From assembly GCF_000003195.3 (NCBI RefSeq), contig NC_012875.2, positions 15,162,387 through 15,226,386 of the forward strand: 64,000 nt of DNA, in the 5' to 3' direction. The notes under the pieces were generated by a model. The model saw only the letters and a program-made list of their open reading frames with translations. It was not told where the DNA came from and did not search any database. The translations under genes and the position numbers were made by a program. This DNA is from Sorghum bicolor. Its lineage: Eukaryota; Streptophyta; Magnoliopsida; Poales; Poaceae. Positions within the stretch are counted from its first letter, which is position 1. Every line of letters starts with the position of its first letter. Shown piece after piece: positions 10,299 to 22,722 of this stretch.

Positions 10299-13200
10299 AT
10301 GTCGACTACTGAGTTTGATCAGGAGAACGTCATCCCCGTGACGGAAGCCAATCTCAAGGATGAGCAGAAGCAAGCTATTGCTAAAGCCATGGAGGATTAC
10401 AAGCAGCAATGCCTGAGGTCCTTCAGCATAAACAGGAGCGGCGAAGTGATCCAGAAGGATGCACTGCCGACGCCTCGGCAGGTTACTTTTGAAGCCAATC
10501 CTGGTAAACTTCAAGAGATGGTTGATAGTGCTATCAACCGTGCTTTGATCAACCAAGCTGGTGTGCTGTCCAATACGGTTTTCAATACCGTGGCTAGAAC
10601 TTTCCAGGAAGGACAATTGCCACCAGATTATGTGGGCCCCTCTCATCATCAGCCAGGGTCACCGGTGGTCACGGCGCCATCGGCTGCTACAGTCGCTGTG
10701 GGAACACAGACTACCGTTCCTCCAAGCACGTTGGGAGTCACTAATGCGCAATCTACGCCGATGACAACTAATCCACCGACTTCAGATGAGCAGATTAGGC
10801 TCACTACAGATCTATTGGCATCGGCAATGTCACGACCGGTCCGTCCTCCTAACTGGTGGGGTTTTGGTATGCCCCCGGAATACTTGAAGACACCTGGCAC
10901 ATCTCAGGCAACTGATATGAGAGGCAAGACCCCTATGGCATCGGGACCTCCAAATATGCCGATGAACCAGAGTCCCCAATATACTACAACTGCTACTGCA
11001 AGACCTTACACTGGGAATTCTCAAGCTCCAACGTTCTAGATGCCTAACGCATCGGCAGACTCAATGCTGATGCAACAGAGGTTTATGACTCAACCAGGAT
11101 ATGTCAATTTGATGATGATGCCCAATTACTAGTCATCGGCAGGACCTATGACGATGAATGCTAATAATGGATGGCTTGGGCAGCAAGTCTTTCCGCAAAC
11201 ACCCCAACAGAGTCATCAGGCTACAGGGTTCCAGCGAGGCCAGATCTATCCCGAGTTCCAGAATTAGGGAATCCCCAACCAGCCAATGAATCTTGGGCAG
11301 CAGGTCGGCGGACAGCAGATTGGCGGGCAACAGCTTGGTGGTCCGCAGATTGGGGGCCAAATGATTAACCCAATGTTTCATGCAGATCGTGCGCCGCACA
11401 GACACGTGGAAGCTTACCAGCAGGTGCCGAATCCACAACCACCTCATCGGCAAGATGCCGATGCTTATTAGGCCGATAAGATTGCTGAAGTAATGAGAGA
11501 CCAATTTGGGATTAAACCCAAAGTCAACACTTACTCTTATCGGACACCGTATCCTCCCACATATGATTTGATCCCGCTTCCGAATCGGTACAAGGTACTG
11601 GATTTTACTAAGTTTTCTGGGCAGGATGACACGTCAACCATGGAGCATGTCAATAGGTTCATCATCCAGTGCAGAGAAGCTGCTAACAAGGACGAAGTAA
11701 AGGTTCGTTTATTCTCGTCATCATTGTCTGGATCGGCTTTTACCTGGTTTATATCATTACCTCCCAACTCAGTGGTTACTTGGGCCGATCTAGAGAAGCA
11801 ATTCCACAAATATTTCTTTTCTGGTGTCCATGAGAAGAAAATCACCGATTTGGTCAAGTTGAGGCAACGCAATGGTGAATCGGTTGAAAGTTTTGTGCAG
11901 AGGATACGGGAGGTCAAGAACAAATGCTATAGCCTGGTTCTGGATGATCGGCAGCTAGCCGATTTAGCTTTCCAGGGTTTGTTGCCGCACATAAGGGACA
12001 AGTATGCATCTCAGGAGTTTGAAAGCTTAAGTCATTTGGTGCAGAGAATTTCTGATCAAGATATCAAGCCTTTTGAGCCCAAGAGAGCGTGGAATAATAA
12101 GGTATCGTTTGTGGATGAGGCGGCAAGCTCGGACTCTGATGAAGAACCGGTCATCGGCTTGGCAGAATGGGTGAAAAAGAAAAAGCCGATGTCGTGTCCT
12201 TTTGGACATAAAGAACTAGAGAAGTTTGTGTTCGACACCACCAAGGCCGATAGGATATTTTACTTTCTACTTCAGGAAGGTCAGATCAAGTTGTCACCTA
12301 ATCATTTGATCCCATCGGCTGAAGAATTAAAAAGGATGAAGTATTACAAGTGGCACAATGCAACTTCTCATGACACCAATGAGTGTAAAGTTTTTAGACA
12401 GCAGCTGCAATCGGCTATAGAATCTGGAAGGATCAAATTTGACAGCTCCAAAACTCAGAAGCCGATGAAAATTGATCAACATCCTTTCCCAACAAACATG
12501 CTGGATGCTAAGGGAAAGGCCAAGGTCTTAACATCAGAAGCAGTCGAAAGAAGTGCATCGGTGGATCCTCAGCATCAGGTCACTACTGCCGATGCGAGAG
12601 GAAGGGGCCTGATCCAGGAAGTAACCAGCTCAGGAAGGCCTCCCCGATCTGGTATCGTTATAACTCACAGAAGACCTCAGGAAACTTGGCAGCAGCGTGA
12701 GGATCGATATCGGCGCCAGCAGGAAGATTATCGTCGGGAAGAAGAAAGACGCCGACAGGAGTGGAATCGGCATAGGGATCACTGGAATTGCCCGTTCTTC
12801 ATCCATTGTTGGGAGGAGAATATCAAGCTTCCCACTGTTAGAGATTGTCCTGAGTGCAACGGTTATGATCGGTATGATAGATCCGATCGGCGCTATCACG
12901 ATGATAATCGGCGATCTAATGGGCCGATTAGGGGAAGAGCGTCCTTTCACGATCGGATGGGGGGCAGGCTCAGTGTACACAACAGGCTTGGCGATCGTGT
13001 TCAATATTTTCCCAGGAACCAGGAAGAACTCGACGAGATGGCTAATGCACGGGTTCCCGATGAGTTCATCTTCTGCCGGGATGCCAATACTTACCGGATG
13101 GAGTCAAGAGAAAATTGTCGCCCATCGGTAAGGCAGCAGCAACTTCCTCCCTGGTGTCCAGAGGGGTTGACCAGAACGCAGAAGAGAAGACTGTAGCGTG

Positions 13201-13880
13201 AACGGCGAGAAGGGTTAAGCAAGGGCGAGAACTCTGGCCAGTCTGCGGATCAGCAGCAATCAGATCCCAAGGGGGAAGGTCCATCAGCAGATGTCAACAT
13301 GGTCTTTATGTTGCCGATGGAGTTCCTTGCGCCATCCAGTGATGATGAGTTAGAGTTTTCCGACCAGATAGCTCAGTTAGCTCTAGATCCCATGACAGCC
13401 ATCTTCGAGAAGCCTGCTGATGATGAAAGGCAACATCTTAAGGCTTTAATTGTCAAAGGAAGAGTGGATGGTCAGCCAATGACTAAGATTCTCATTGATG
13501 GTGGAGCTGCTATTAACATCATGCCTTATGCAGTGTATCGGAAACTTGGGAAAGGAGATCAGGATTTGACCAAGACCGATATGATGTTAAAGGACTTCGA
13601 GGGGAACGTGTCTCCAGTCAAGGGGGCAGTATGTGTTGAGTTGACCATCGGCAGCAAAACCTTGCCGACAACTTTCTTCGTGATCAGTGGAAAAGGTGCA
13701 TATAATTTACTGTTGGGGAGAGATTGGATTCATGCCAATTGTTGCATCCCATCTACAATGCACCAGTGCTTGGTCCAATGGGTAGGTGACAAGATTGAAA
13801 TTGTCCCAGGAGACTCTTCATATGTTATTGCATCGGCAGAGATTGACAAGATTGAAATTGTCCTAGGAGACTCTTCATAG
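10299..13880 (+). pseudogene. gag: Tat-type gag-protease polyprotein with five in-frame TAGs
   Basis: One frame runs from the ATG at 10299 to 13880 and is interrupted only by TAG codons at 11037, 11130, 11265, 11469 and 13194. The parts in order are: an N-terminal 250-400 residues rich in P/Q/M/G; a capsid-like gag core starting near 11580 (YKVLDFTKFSG, then a Retrotrans_gag pattern with TWFISLPPNSV and VQRIREVKNKC); a Tat-typical HNATSHDTNECKVFRQQ block near 12350; an Arg/Glu-rich linker; and a retropepsin with active-site triad ILIDGGA (D at 13497-13499) and LLLGRDWIHAN. The A3 copy has sense codons at the first four TAG sites. Protease ends in a 57-bp partial duplication at the junction. 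Confidence 0.85.
13788..13879 (+). repeat. 35-bp tandem partial duplication at protease end
   Basis: The 35-bp stretch starting GACAAGATTGAAATTG occurs at 13788-13822 and again at 13845-13879 (unit 57 bp, one mismatch), exactly where A2 meets the E LTR fragment. Confidence 0.8.
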
Positions 13881-14586
13881 CTATGTGAAAATCTGGATAT
13901 GGTTATTATTGTGATGCTTAAATATTCAAGTGTATGCTTAGATTAGGTGCTAATCTAGTGGATAGCTGTTAAGTAATGAACCTGCTGCTGAAATTTGATA
14001 AATGGGTTACTTACTACAAAAGCTTTTATGCAAAAAGGTGAGTCAAACCAGTCCACAAAGATCAGCCTTGCATACTCCTTGGTGTCACTTCATTTCTAGT
14101 TTATGACGGGTAAGTCTAGCTGAGTACCTTCTCGTACTCAGGGTTTTATTTACCCCTGTTGCAGATGATGTCGTTTATCACGGCTATTGCGCAAACTGCC
14201 ATCATCCGGCTGCGGACGATGAATAGATCACGGGCATGATCACCCTCTTTATCTTCGGTTGTGCTTTTGTGGGGTTTGACTATGGAGCTGGCATGTAATA
14301 TAAACTGAGTTGGTGTTGTTTCAAAACTACTTTGTTTCCGCTACTTCTTTGGTTTATAATAACCACGTTCAAACTCTGATGTGATGTAAAACTATGTTCG
14401 GTGATGAATGTTTGTAACCTGTGATGGCGATGCTTGATCATGTTTGATCTTGGTTGTATGTTGGTTGAATCGAGGTCTTTTGAGATTTCGTCGGACTACC
14501 GGGTTTATATGGGTTCAAGTCCATTGGCTTGACTGCCTCCGTGGTCGCTAATTCACTTGAATTCTTATAAATTGGACGGTTCTGTT
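13881..14586 (+). mobile_element. Chromovirus LTR E, 3' fragment
   Basis: It matches the solo LTR E at about 32293-32569 continuing at 40424-40859 and has the same end, TTCTGTTACA. The hairpin CTGAGTAC-CTTCTC-GTACTCAG lies at 14120-14141. Its left side is replaced by A2. No coding sequence. Confidence 0.85.
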
Positions 14587-14938
14587 ACACCTTTGGCTAT
14601 CCATAACAATGTTTCCTAGCCAGGATACCCGCGTTGTGCGAGTAAATGAAATGAGGTTACTTACGCGGCTAAAATGAAAATAAAAGTTGCGCCTGTGCAA
14701 GAAATTGTAAGGCATTGGTTAGATATAATCAAGACAACCACCCCTATCTCTTTGACTTCACTCATTACACGTGTGGCCACGGCCATTGGTGCGTTGGAAG
14801 GGCAAGATCTTGATTATATTCAAATTCCACGCACCATGATTAATGAAACCTATTTTATCCAAGGTCACCATTTGAAAAGAGATAACGCGGGCGGTCTTGT
14901 GTTTTATTTCCCAGGCTATACAAACGTAATCCGGTTAC
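14587..14938 (+). pseudogene. Athila-type ORF fragment
   Basis: One frame starting at 14587 gives a conserved-looking stretch after two early stops: VAPVQEIVRHWLDII, TSLITRVATAIGALEG, YFIQGHHLK and LVFYFPGY. These phrases resemble an ORF found in Athila-lineage elements of grasses. The position, inside Athila-like element B, makes it a likely remnant of B's own interior. It is cut on the right by the Tekay LTR (F); GTTAC at 14934-14938 is the candidate TSD. The assignment is from memory of the family and needs a profile search. Confidence 0.5.
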
Positions 14939-17900
14939 TGTGGCGGAACCCCCTAAGTGTTTGGGCCCATCGACACCGGTCATTGTCCTAAGGACCTCTG
15001 ACGGTGATGTCGGGGACCCTCCCACTTTAGAAGTCCGATGAGCCTTGCTGGACGCTCATTCCACGGCTACCTGTGGCATACCAAGCAGGCTCGTCCTGAC
15101 CACTGGTGATGGTCAATTAACGAGAACTTCTTCTTCTCGCCCTTATAGGATAGCAAGTGGCCACCTTAACACCAGGATCATTCGTTGCGAAGACATTGCC
15201 GTATCACAAACGACATACGACCAAAATAATATTTCAGAGTAAAACAGCGGAAGTATTACATAACTTATTTTACAAAAGGAGTTCTTCCAAATAGCAGAGT
15301 GTTATTACAAACCAGGTCCAGCGGAGCAACTTAAACTTTAGTACATCGATTACAAATTTACAGGCCCTGCCCATGGGTCACGCTCACTCTTCTTCGTCGT
15401 CAACCTCGACGACGGTCACACAACAGGGTCCGAAACAAGTCGGCTCCTGAGCTTCACCTGCAACAGGGGTATTGAACCCCTGAGTACGAGAGTACTCAAC
15501 AAGACTTACCCGGTGGAAAAAGAGGAGAAAGTAGGAATGCAGGCTTAGGGTAGACAAGGAGTGGCTGAGCAAGGAGCCAAATTATTTTGCGGAAAAGCTT
15601 ACTAATAGTGCATCCTTACTTTCAAGTTTTACCCGCGAATCCCTCTCCTAAAGAGGCCGAGGAGTTCGAGGACAGTCTAACTAGTTTCCTCCCACAGACA
15701 AGTCTGCGAGTTTCTAGTCCTAAATTAAAGTATTGTTTGTCCAACGGCCATAGCTTCATGTCACTCTGAGTCCGGGAATTGGGATCCGAACTTCATGAGA
15801 CATTTTCCCCCTTTCTCATTTTATCATTTAGTTGCATATTTATCTACGATGAGGGGCAGTGGATTGAGTCTCCCAATCGGGGAGCAACGACGATTCGAAC
15901 CGCTTAGCAATCCAGCTGGAGTTCCTAACCACCCGACATATGTAGAACCAAAACTTGCATATGTCAACCCGAATCAAGCTCTCCCCAAATTTGACCAGGT
16001 TCGCGGCACCCGAGAGCACAGTACTCCACCATCCTACAGCTGATCTAGATGTTTTCCAGTCATCTCAGATCCGTAAGGTGGGTACACACTACTCTCGCCA
16101 TCTTTCCACTCCCAGTGCGCGAGTAGCTGTTCGCGTCGAGGGATCACAAGACCGGGCTTACCGAGGGCAAGTGGCTAGTACTATAAATTCTCAACCCAGC
16201 GGGCCATCAACGGACCGGTCCTTAACCGACACAGTTGGAGACACTACTTTAAGACTCCATTCTTAAAGCAAGTCCACCGACCGGTCTCAAATTGAAACAT
16301 CATTGATCATGAGTGTATTCCACAACAACCCTTCAAACTTTCTTGTTTGAAAACTTATCTAGTAGCAGGGCTAAGCATCACTACGCAATTTTGAAATAAA
16401 ATAGGTGTCAAGGACAGGATAACAAATATCAAGGTAGTAAATGCAGCAAGTAGGCCTAATGCAGCATTTTCCATTCATAAGTGATAAAAGATTTAAAACA
16501 TTCAAGGAGGGGTTAATGCATCCGGGGCTTGCCTTGGTTGCAGGGCAGAGAGGGACCCTCAGAGACTTCCCAAGTCTCGGATCCGACTTCCTCGAACGGA
16601 GCACCGACCTCGGGGTTCGGTTCAACGGTCGCTCCTTCGGACACGGGCACTATACGCAAAATGATGAATGCTCATGATATGCGCATGACAAATATGCAAA
16701 AAGGGACCAAGTTGAATACAACTAGCCGCCTCGGTGCAACACAGATTAAACAATAATTAAAGTTGTTTGGCATCTTAGTGTCTTTACCCAAGAGGTTGCA
16801 TTAGTACTTTTCTTAATTCATAATTATCCTAAATTAACTAATTATTCATCCTTTTATCTTAATTAATTCTTAATTAAATATTAATGACAGCAATTAAGTA
16901 TTAATGCCAAACAATAATTAAATGTCAAAGGTCATTAGGGTTAATGACCTCAGGTCATCACATAATCCCAAAGTCACTCAAACCCTAATTACGAGGATTT
17001 AACTAATCATTGTTTAATTATTTTGGAATTATTATTTAATTACTAAATAAGGGTTTAATAATATTTTATTCAAACATTATCCAAATGCCACCAAATTTTG
17101 TGTGAAGCCTGGAAGTAAAATTCAGAGACTCCCCACAAAGTTTGGTGATTTTTGGACATACAGGTAAATTATTAAAATTCCTAGAAGTTTTATTTACTAA
17201 TTAAAAGAGCAAATTTTTACAGACATGCCAACTACCAGAAATAGTACCTAGCATTTTTCTTATGCTCTACCTATTTTATGGAAGCTATACAAAAATTCTC
17301 ATAATTTTTGGATCAGCACAAAATTTACTATTCAAATTCAAACATCAAGCATTTTTAAACAAAAAGGAAAAAGAAAAAGTGTACTGTGCCGCGCTAGCGG
17401 CCTGCTTGGACTCGGCCCAAGTCGGCCCGGGAGCGCTCTCCCGCGCGGACTGCGCGCGCTGCCCCCCCTCCCTCACGCGGACACTGACGGGCGGGACCCG
17501 CCTGTCAGAAGCTTCGCCTACCTCCCGCCACGGTTCCGGCGAGCTCAAGCTCATTGCCGGTGAGCTCCCGGCTTCCGCAGCGAGGCGCGCTAGCTTCCCC
17601 GGTCTCTCGCGCACCCGTAGACCCCCTTTACACCCGCTCTCCCCTATCCTAGCCCCCGTGGCCACGAGCACGGCGGGTGGCCGCCTCGGTCGGGTGAACG
17701 CCAGCCAAAACGAGCGAGTAGAGCGTGAATAAAGTAGCACAAAAGCATTAGGAGCTCACCACGACTGCAACCGAGCAAAAAGCAGCAGCAGAGAGGGTCG
17801 GAGTGCTGCTGGCCACGGTGGTGTGCTCGCGGCGGCGCTTTGGCCGGAGTTGGAGAGGAACGGCTCGGTGGAGGGCGCTGATAGGTTAGAGCTTGCGCTC

Positions 17901-18827
17901 GGGGGTGCAATCGGTGGCGGAGCTCAACGCGGAGCTGCTGGCGTGCTCAAATAGCTTGGAAAGGAAACGGGTGAGGCGAATTTGGGAGGCGCAGGGAGCT
18001 CGTCGGCGTCGAGTGGAAAGAAGAAAAAAGAACGCGTCGGCCGGTAGAGAGGTTTATAGCGCGAATGGAGAAGACGCCCGTCTTCCACGTCGCCTGGCGA
18101 CGCAAGCAAGCAAGCACACCAAAACAGAAGTTGTGCAAAATTTTACAAGCTACAAATCATATTTTGATGGCCAGAGCTGATTCTGAGTGGAAATTAGGTA
18201 ATTTGGCCAAACAGTTTTGAAGTTCAAACACAATTCAAAGAAATCCAAATTTTTGAATTGGGGACAAAACTGGGTTTCCAAAATTACTTTTGATTTTGCA
18301 TAATAACTTGAAAAACTCCCAACATGAAAGTTGTTCAACTTTTTGAGCTATACAACTTTCATGTTGACCACTTTTCAAAATTCCAAGTAGATTTTGAATT
18401 GGAGATTCAAATTAGAAAAGGGGACACTTTCCGGAAATCTGTATTTTCAAAATTACTTTGAATTTTGTATTGAAACTTCAAAAACTCAAAACACCAAATT
18501 TGTACATATTGACAAGATCTACAACTTTGCTTTTGAACTCAACCTCAAATTTTGCTTAGTTTTCAAATTGTGTGAAAGGGGGCAAATCTAGGGTTCCAAA
18601 AATTAGGGTTCCCCCCCTAAGCCTTCGGAAAACCTTTCCCCTAGGGTTTTAGCAACCAACTCAAGCATCACTGACAAGATAAACACACTTTAATTCCCTA
18701 AGCACATTCAACCAAATTAAACTCATTTTAAGTTGATGCATCAAGTTGTGCTTAACAACTATGCTGTGCAATGCTAATGATGCCATGATCCGAATTTTAG
18801 TAACCGTAACATCGGGGATGTTACAGT
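14939..18827 (-). repeat. Element F 3' LTR (3.9 kb)
   Basis: On the minus strand it begins TGTAACATCCCCGATG at 18827 and ends ..TTCCGCCACA at 14939. A GC-rich section (17390-18080) precedes a TATA box, in the orientation of transcription. Hairpin GAGTAC/GTACTC lies at 15482-15497. It is AT-rich at 16740-17390. No gene is seen inside; ORFs such as 17262-17732 are shadows in the GC-rich leader. Confidence 0.85.
18051..18060 (-). promoter_or_regulatory. TATA box of element F LTR
   Basis: Minus-strand GCTATAAACC lies upstream of the GC-rich leader region, the usual layout of grass chromovirus LTRs. Confidence 0.5.
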
Positions 18828-18845
18828 CCTTCCCCCTTAAAGAAA
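18828..18845 (-). promoter_or_regulatory. Polypurine tract of element F
   Basis: Minus-strand TCTTTAAGGGGGAAGGAC directly precedes the LTR start. It is followed upstream by CTCGGGGACGAG, a phrase typical of this clade. Confidence 0.75.
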
Positions 18846-19030
18846 TCTCGTCCCCGAGATTTAAAGCCTTAGGGTACGTAATGGAAAAGGAAATTTGTCA
18901 AAACTTTTTCATCTTCAACTTTTCCATAAAGCAAGAAGTTGGGGAAAACCAATCTATTATAAACATATATGTACACAAAGTACATAGCTTTGGCTACTCT
19001 TTTCCTTCACTAGAGTACACTCCCTATTTA

Positions 19031-22000
19031 TCAGCTGTTGTCCTGAAGAGAAGCGTGGAATTCAGGAAAATTCTCCAGCAGATAGTCTTCAGATTCCCAG
19101 GTGGCTTCCTCTTCAGAGTGCTGGCTCCACTGTATCTTGTACCACTTGGTAGTCGTTCTTCGAGTAACTCTATTTCTTTGATCCAGTACTCGGATAGGAT
19201 ACTCCGAATAAGTTAGATCCGGTTCAAGTTCCACATCTTCAATATCTTGAACTTGGTCTGGTACTCGAAGACACTTCTTCAATTGAGACACATGGAATAC
19301 ATTGTGTATCCCTGATAATCGTTCGGGCAGTTTAAGGCGGTAGGCTACCTGTCCACATCGGTCAATGATTGGAAATGGACCAATGTAACGAGGCGCTAAC
19401 TTGCCTTTAACACCAAAACGATTTACTCCTTTCATTGGGGACACTTTCAAATACACATGATCACCTTTGGCGAATCTTAACGGTCGACGTCTTTTATCGG
19501 CATAACTCTTCTGTCGGGACTGAGCAACCTTCAAGTTATTTTGGATTTGTCTCACTTTGTTCTCAGTCTCTTTCACTAAGTCAACCCCGAAGAACCATCT
19601 TTCTCCGGGTTCCGACCAGTGTAACGGAGTTCGACATCGACGGCCATATAGTGCCTCAAAGGGAGCCATCTTGATACTCTCTTGGTAGCTATTGTTGTAA
19701 GAAAATTCTGCTAGAGGCAAGCAGTCATCCCATTTATCTGGAAAATTCAGGGCACAAGATCTTAATAGATCTTCTAGGGTTTGATTCACCCTCTCAGTTT
19801 GCCCACCTGTTTGAGGGTGGTAGGCGGTGCTATATAAAAGTTTGGTGCCCAAGGATTTATGTAAGCATTTCCAGAACTGGGAGACAAATTGTGTGCCTCT
19901 ATCTGACACTATTGTCTTTAGCACCCCATGCAGACTTAATATACGATCAAAATAGATCTGAGCATAGGTGGAAGTATGATACGATTTCTTTACAGGTAAA
20001 AAGTGTGCTGTTTTGGTGAGACGATCTACAATGACCCAAATTGAATCAAAGCCTTTGGCTGTCTTGGGCAATCCTACTATAAAATCCATACTTATGTCGT
20101 CCCATTTCCATGCTGGGATAGGCAAAGGTTGTAACCCTCCAGCGGATTTGAGATGAATAGATTTGACTTTTCGGCAGGTGTCACATTGGGCCACATAGCG
20201 AGCTATTTCTATCTTCATTTTTGTCCACCAAAACCTTTGTTTTAGGTCCTGATACATTTTATTGCTTCCCGGATGAATAGAATACCTCATGGTATGAGCA
20301 TCATCCAGGATTTGTTGCCGTAGCTCAGGCACCTTTGGAACCACTAACCGGTTCTTGAACCAAATTACTCCTGCATCATTCACCTTAAAGTCTGTGGGTG
20401 CTCTATTAGAAATTTTCTTTTTAAGATGTTTCATACCTTTGTCTTCCTTTTGTGCCTTTATGATTTGAGCTTCGAGATTGAAATCAATCTTTAGATTGGC
20501 AAGGATTCCTTGGGAAATCATTTCTATACCCAAGTTCTCTAGCTCTTGGCACAAAGTTATATCTCTAGGCGTCACTGTTAAGCAATTGCAGTGAGCCTTA
20601 CGACTGAGGGCATCAGCTACTACATTCGCCTTGCCAGGGTGATAATGCACCTCAAGGTCGTAATCCTTGATTAGTTCTAGCCACCTTCGTTGGCGCATAT
20701 TAAGCTCAGCTTGAGTAAAGATGTACTTCAAGCTTTTGTGATCTGTGTACAGATGACATATGTTTCCCAACAGATAATGGCGCCAGATCTTTAGTGCATG
20801 TACCACGGCGGCTAGTTCAAGATCATGGGTCAGGTAATTCTCTTCATGTGGTTTAAGCTGCCTGGAAGCATATGCAATTACGCGACCCTCCTGCATTAGC
20901 ACACAGCCTATCCCAATCCCTGATGCGTCACAATACACATCAAAGGGTTTTTCAATATCTGGCTGGGCTAAGACAGGTGCAGTTGTCAATAACCTTTTCA
21001 GAGTCTGAAAGGCTTGCTCACATTGGGGTGACCAAACAAATTTGGTTTGATTTTTGAGCAAGGTCGTGATTGGTTTGGCGACTCTGGAAAAGTCCGGGAT
21101 AAAACGACGGTAATATCCTGCCATACCCAGAAAACTACGGACCTCATGTACCGTAGTCGGGGGTTTCCAATTCAACACGTCTTCTACCTTGCCTGGGTCT
21201 ACAGCGACTCCCTCCGCTGATAATACATGACCCAGGAAATGAACTTTGTCCAGCCAGAACTCACATTTGCTGAACTTGGCATATAGTTGATGCTCCCTAA
21301 GACGGGTTAGCACGATTCTCAAATGTTCAGCATGTTCTTTCTTAGTCTTGGAGTAGATTAAGATGTCATCAATAAAGACGACCACAAATTTATCTAGCTC
21401 TGACATGAAGACAGAGTTCATCAAGTACATAAAATGGGCCGGTGCATTGGTCAACCCAAAAGACATTACCAAGTATTCATACAGCCCGTAACGGGTTGTA
21501 AAAGCTGTCTTGGGCACATCTTCCGGCCTAATTTTAATTTGGTGGTACCCTGATCTCAAATCAATTTTTGAGAACACTTTGGCCCCAGCTAACTGGTCAA
21601 ATAATAAGTCAATACGGGGCAACGGGTACTTGTTCTTAATCGTCACCTCATTTAGGGGACGATAGTCGACACACAGCCTTAATGTTTGATCTTTCTTTTT
21701 CACAAACAAGGCTGGGCAACCCCATGGAGAAGAACTGGGCTGAATAAAACCTTTCTGCAACAGCTCTTGTAATTGGGTTTTTAATTCGGCCAGCTCTTTT
21801 GGTGCCATTCTGTAGGCCCTTCGAGATATTGGGGCTGTCCCTGGTTTCAATTCTATACTGAATTGTACATCCCGGTCCGGTGGCAGACCTGGTAGGTCTT
21901 CAGGAAATACATCCGGAAAATTTCGAACTACCGAGATATCTTTAACTGTAGACACATTAGTGGCATGAACTTGCCCAATTGCCCGCTTGGGAGTAACTAA

Positions 22001-22138
22001 TTGAATTAGCAAATAGGAATTCTCATTGGGCAATGGGATTTTAATGGTTCGATGCAAAGTGTCTAGCACAACCCCTCGTTGTGCCATCCAGTTCATGCCT
22101 AGTATGACATCAATCTCCTGGTCCTTAAGAACAATCAT
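19031..22138 (-). CDS. pol: Tekay chromovirus pol: RT-RNase H-integrase-chromodomain
   Basis: An open frame of 1035 codons. It opens with the tail of the protease (VILGMNWM, residues 11-18). RT follows with [11 protein letters not shown] near 153-163, the catalytic FIDDIL at 255-260 and FLGHVLS near 301. RNase H has DAS near 404-406 and TDHKSL near 465-470. Integrase has a zinc-binding HHCC region (about 614-655) and DDE residues D685, D746 and E782. The C-terminus (about 965-1025) is a chromodomain ([28 protein letters not shown]), which defines chromoviruses and is thought to steer integration to particular chromatin. The ATG at 22138 is not the natural start: gag-protease continues upstream in another frame after a one-base frameshift. 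Apart from that, I see no break in the enzyme domains. Confidence 0.92.
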   Translation of the reverse strand: MIVLKDQEIDVILGMNWMAQRGVVLDTLHRTIKIPLPNENSYLLIQLVTPKRAIGQVHATNVSTVKDISVVRNFPDVFPEDLPGLPPDRDVQFSIELKPGTAPISRRAYRMAPKELAELKTQLQELLQKGFIQPSSSPWGCPALFVKKKDQTLRLCVDYRPLNEVTIKNKYPLPRIDLLFDQLAGAKVFSKIDLRSGYHQIKIRPEDVPKTAFTTRYGLYEYLVMSFGLTNAPAHFMYLMNSVFMSELDKFVVVFIDDILIYSKTKKEHAEHLRIVLTRLREHQLYAKFSKCEFWLDKVHFLGHVLSAEGVAVDPGKVEDVLNWKPPTTVHEVRSFLGMAGYYRRFIPDFSRVAKPITTLLKNQTKFVWSPQCEQAFQTLKRLLTTAPVLAQPDIEKPFDVYCDASGIGIGCVLMQEGRVIAYASRQLKPHEENYLTHDLELAAVVHALKIWRHYLLGNICHLYTDHKSLKYIFTQAELNMRQRRWLELIKDYDLEVHYHPGKANVVADALSRKAHCNCLTVTPRDITLCQELENLGIEMISQGILANLKIDFNLEAQIIKAQKEDKGMKHLKKKISNRAPTDFKVNDAGVIWFKNRLVVPKVPELRQQILDDAHTMRYSIHPGSNKMYQDLKQRFWWTKMKIEIARYVAQCDTCRKVKSIHLKSAGGLQPLPIPAWKWDDISMDFIVGLPKTAKGFDSIWVIVDRLTKTAHFLPVKKSYHTSTYAQIYFDRILSLHGVLKTIVSDRGTQFVSQFWKCLHKSLGTKLLYSTAYHPQTGGQTERVNQTLEDLLRSCALNFPDKWDDCLPLAEFSYNNSYQESIKMAPFEALYGRRCRTPLHWSEPGERWFFGVDLVKETENKVRQIQNNLKVAQSRQKSYADKRRRPLRFAKGDHVYLKVSPMKGVNRFGVKGKLAPRYIGPFPIIDRCGQVAYRLKLPERLSGIHNVFHVSQLKKCLRVPDQVQDIEDVELEPDLTYSEYPIRVLDQRNRVTRRTTTKWYKIQWSQHSEEEATWESEDYLLENFPEFHASLQDNS

Positions 22139-22722
22139 GCTAGGGGAAAACTATGCCCACCAAATTCGATGGGTACCTGGTGAACCATTTCTTTAGAACT
22201 CAGCCGCCCTCCTGGCGACTGTATATAAAAATGATCTGGTGTTTCCCCAATGGGTATGCCATGCTTTAACACAAAGGTGCGATTGATGAATGTATGAGAT
22301 GCACCAGAATCGAAAAGCATTAAAGCAGGATGTTTCGCGACAGGAAACGTACCCATCATTACTGGTTCACCCTCTGGGATCGTCTCCACCTCCGTATGGA
22401 AGACTTGTCCCACTTTCTTCGCTGGTTTTCCCCTTTGCACAGGTTGTCCTTTCTGAACTCCAGTCCTGAATTGACTCGGCTGGGGTTGGCCCATAGGTGG
22501 CCTTTGGAAGGTAGGGTTGGTTTGGCGGGGGAAAGGGCACTCTTTAGAAAAATGCCCAGGCTTACCACAATTGAAACAACGGTAATTGTGGCTGGGCGGA
22601 GCAGATGGAAAAGAAAAAGTTTTCAAAAATTCAATGGTATGATTAACTTTCTCTTTGGATCCATTGTTTAATTTGACAAATAAATGTGCTAAGTTTTGAA
22701 AATCAAAAAAACTCCGGAACAA
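22135..22722 (-). pseudogene. gag: Tekay gag C-terminus and protease, 5' truncated
   Basis: It has 195 codons on the minus strand. A zinc knuckle, CFNCGKPGHFSKEC (Cys49, Cys52, His57, Cys62), marks the nucleocapsid. The protease active site is FDSGAS (Asp138). The frame ends at a TGA at 22135-22137 while pol starts in the next frame at 22138, so one indel separates parts that form a single ORF in intact Tekay elements. The N-terminal gag is lost at the junction with element B. Confidence 0.85.

Larger units (their letters stand above)
9563..13880 (+). mobile_element. Tat element A2, 5' LTR plus gag-PR, 3' truncated
   Basis: It inserted into the leader of element B. It holds a complete LTR, a primer-site region and a single gag-protease frame, and stops at a junction with chromovirus LTR E. 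No RT, RNase H, integrase or 3' LTR follows. The related A3 at 61764 has the same plan. The gag style (low-complexity proline/glutamine-rich N-terminus, capsid-like core, basic linker, retropepsin) fits the Tat/Ogre group. Confidence 0.8.
14939..22722 (-). mobile_element. Tekay chromovirus F, 5' truncated, minus strand
   Basis: In its own direction it has part of gag with a zinc knuckle, protease, RT, RNase H, integrase and chromodomain, then a PPT and a 3.9-kb 3' LTR. The 5' LTR and most of gag are missing. The right edge lies near 22722, where element B's 3' interior resumes. It sits inside element B. Confidence 0.9.

Noticed and set aside
10176..10649. Minus-strand ORF of 157 codons, with a similar one at 62467-62880
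   Set aside because: Both are antisense shadows of the A2 and A3 gag N-terminus; the sense frame is the conserved one.
17262..17740. Opposed ORFs of 156 and 131 codons
   Set aside because: They lie in the GC-rich leader of the Tekay F LTR, with no domain and strand-symmetric coding.
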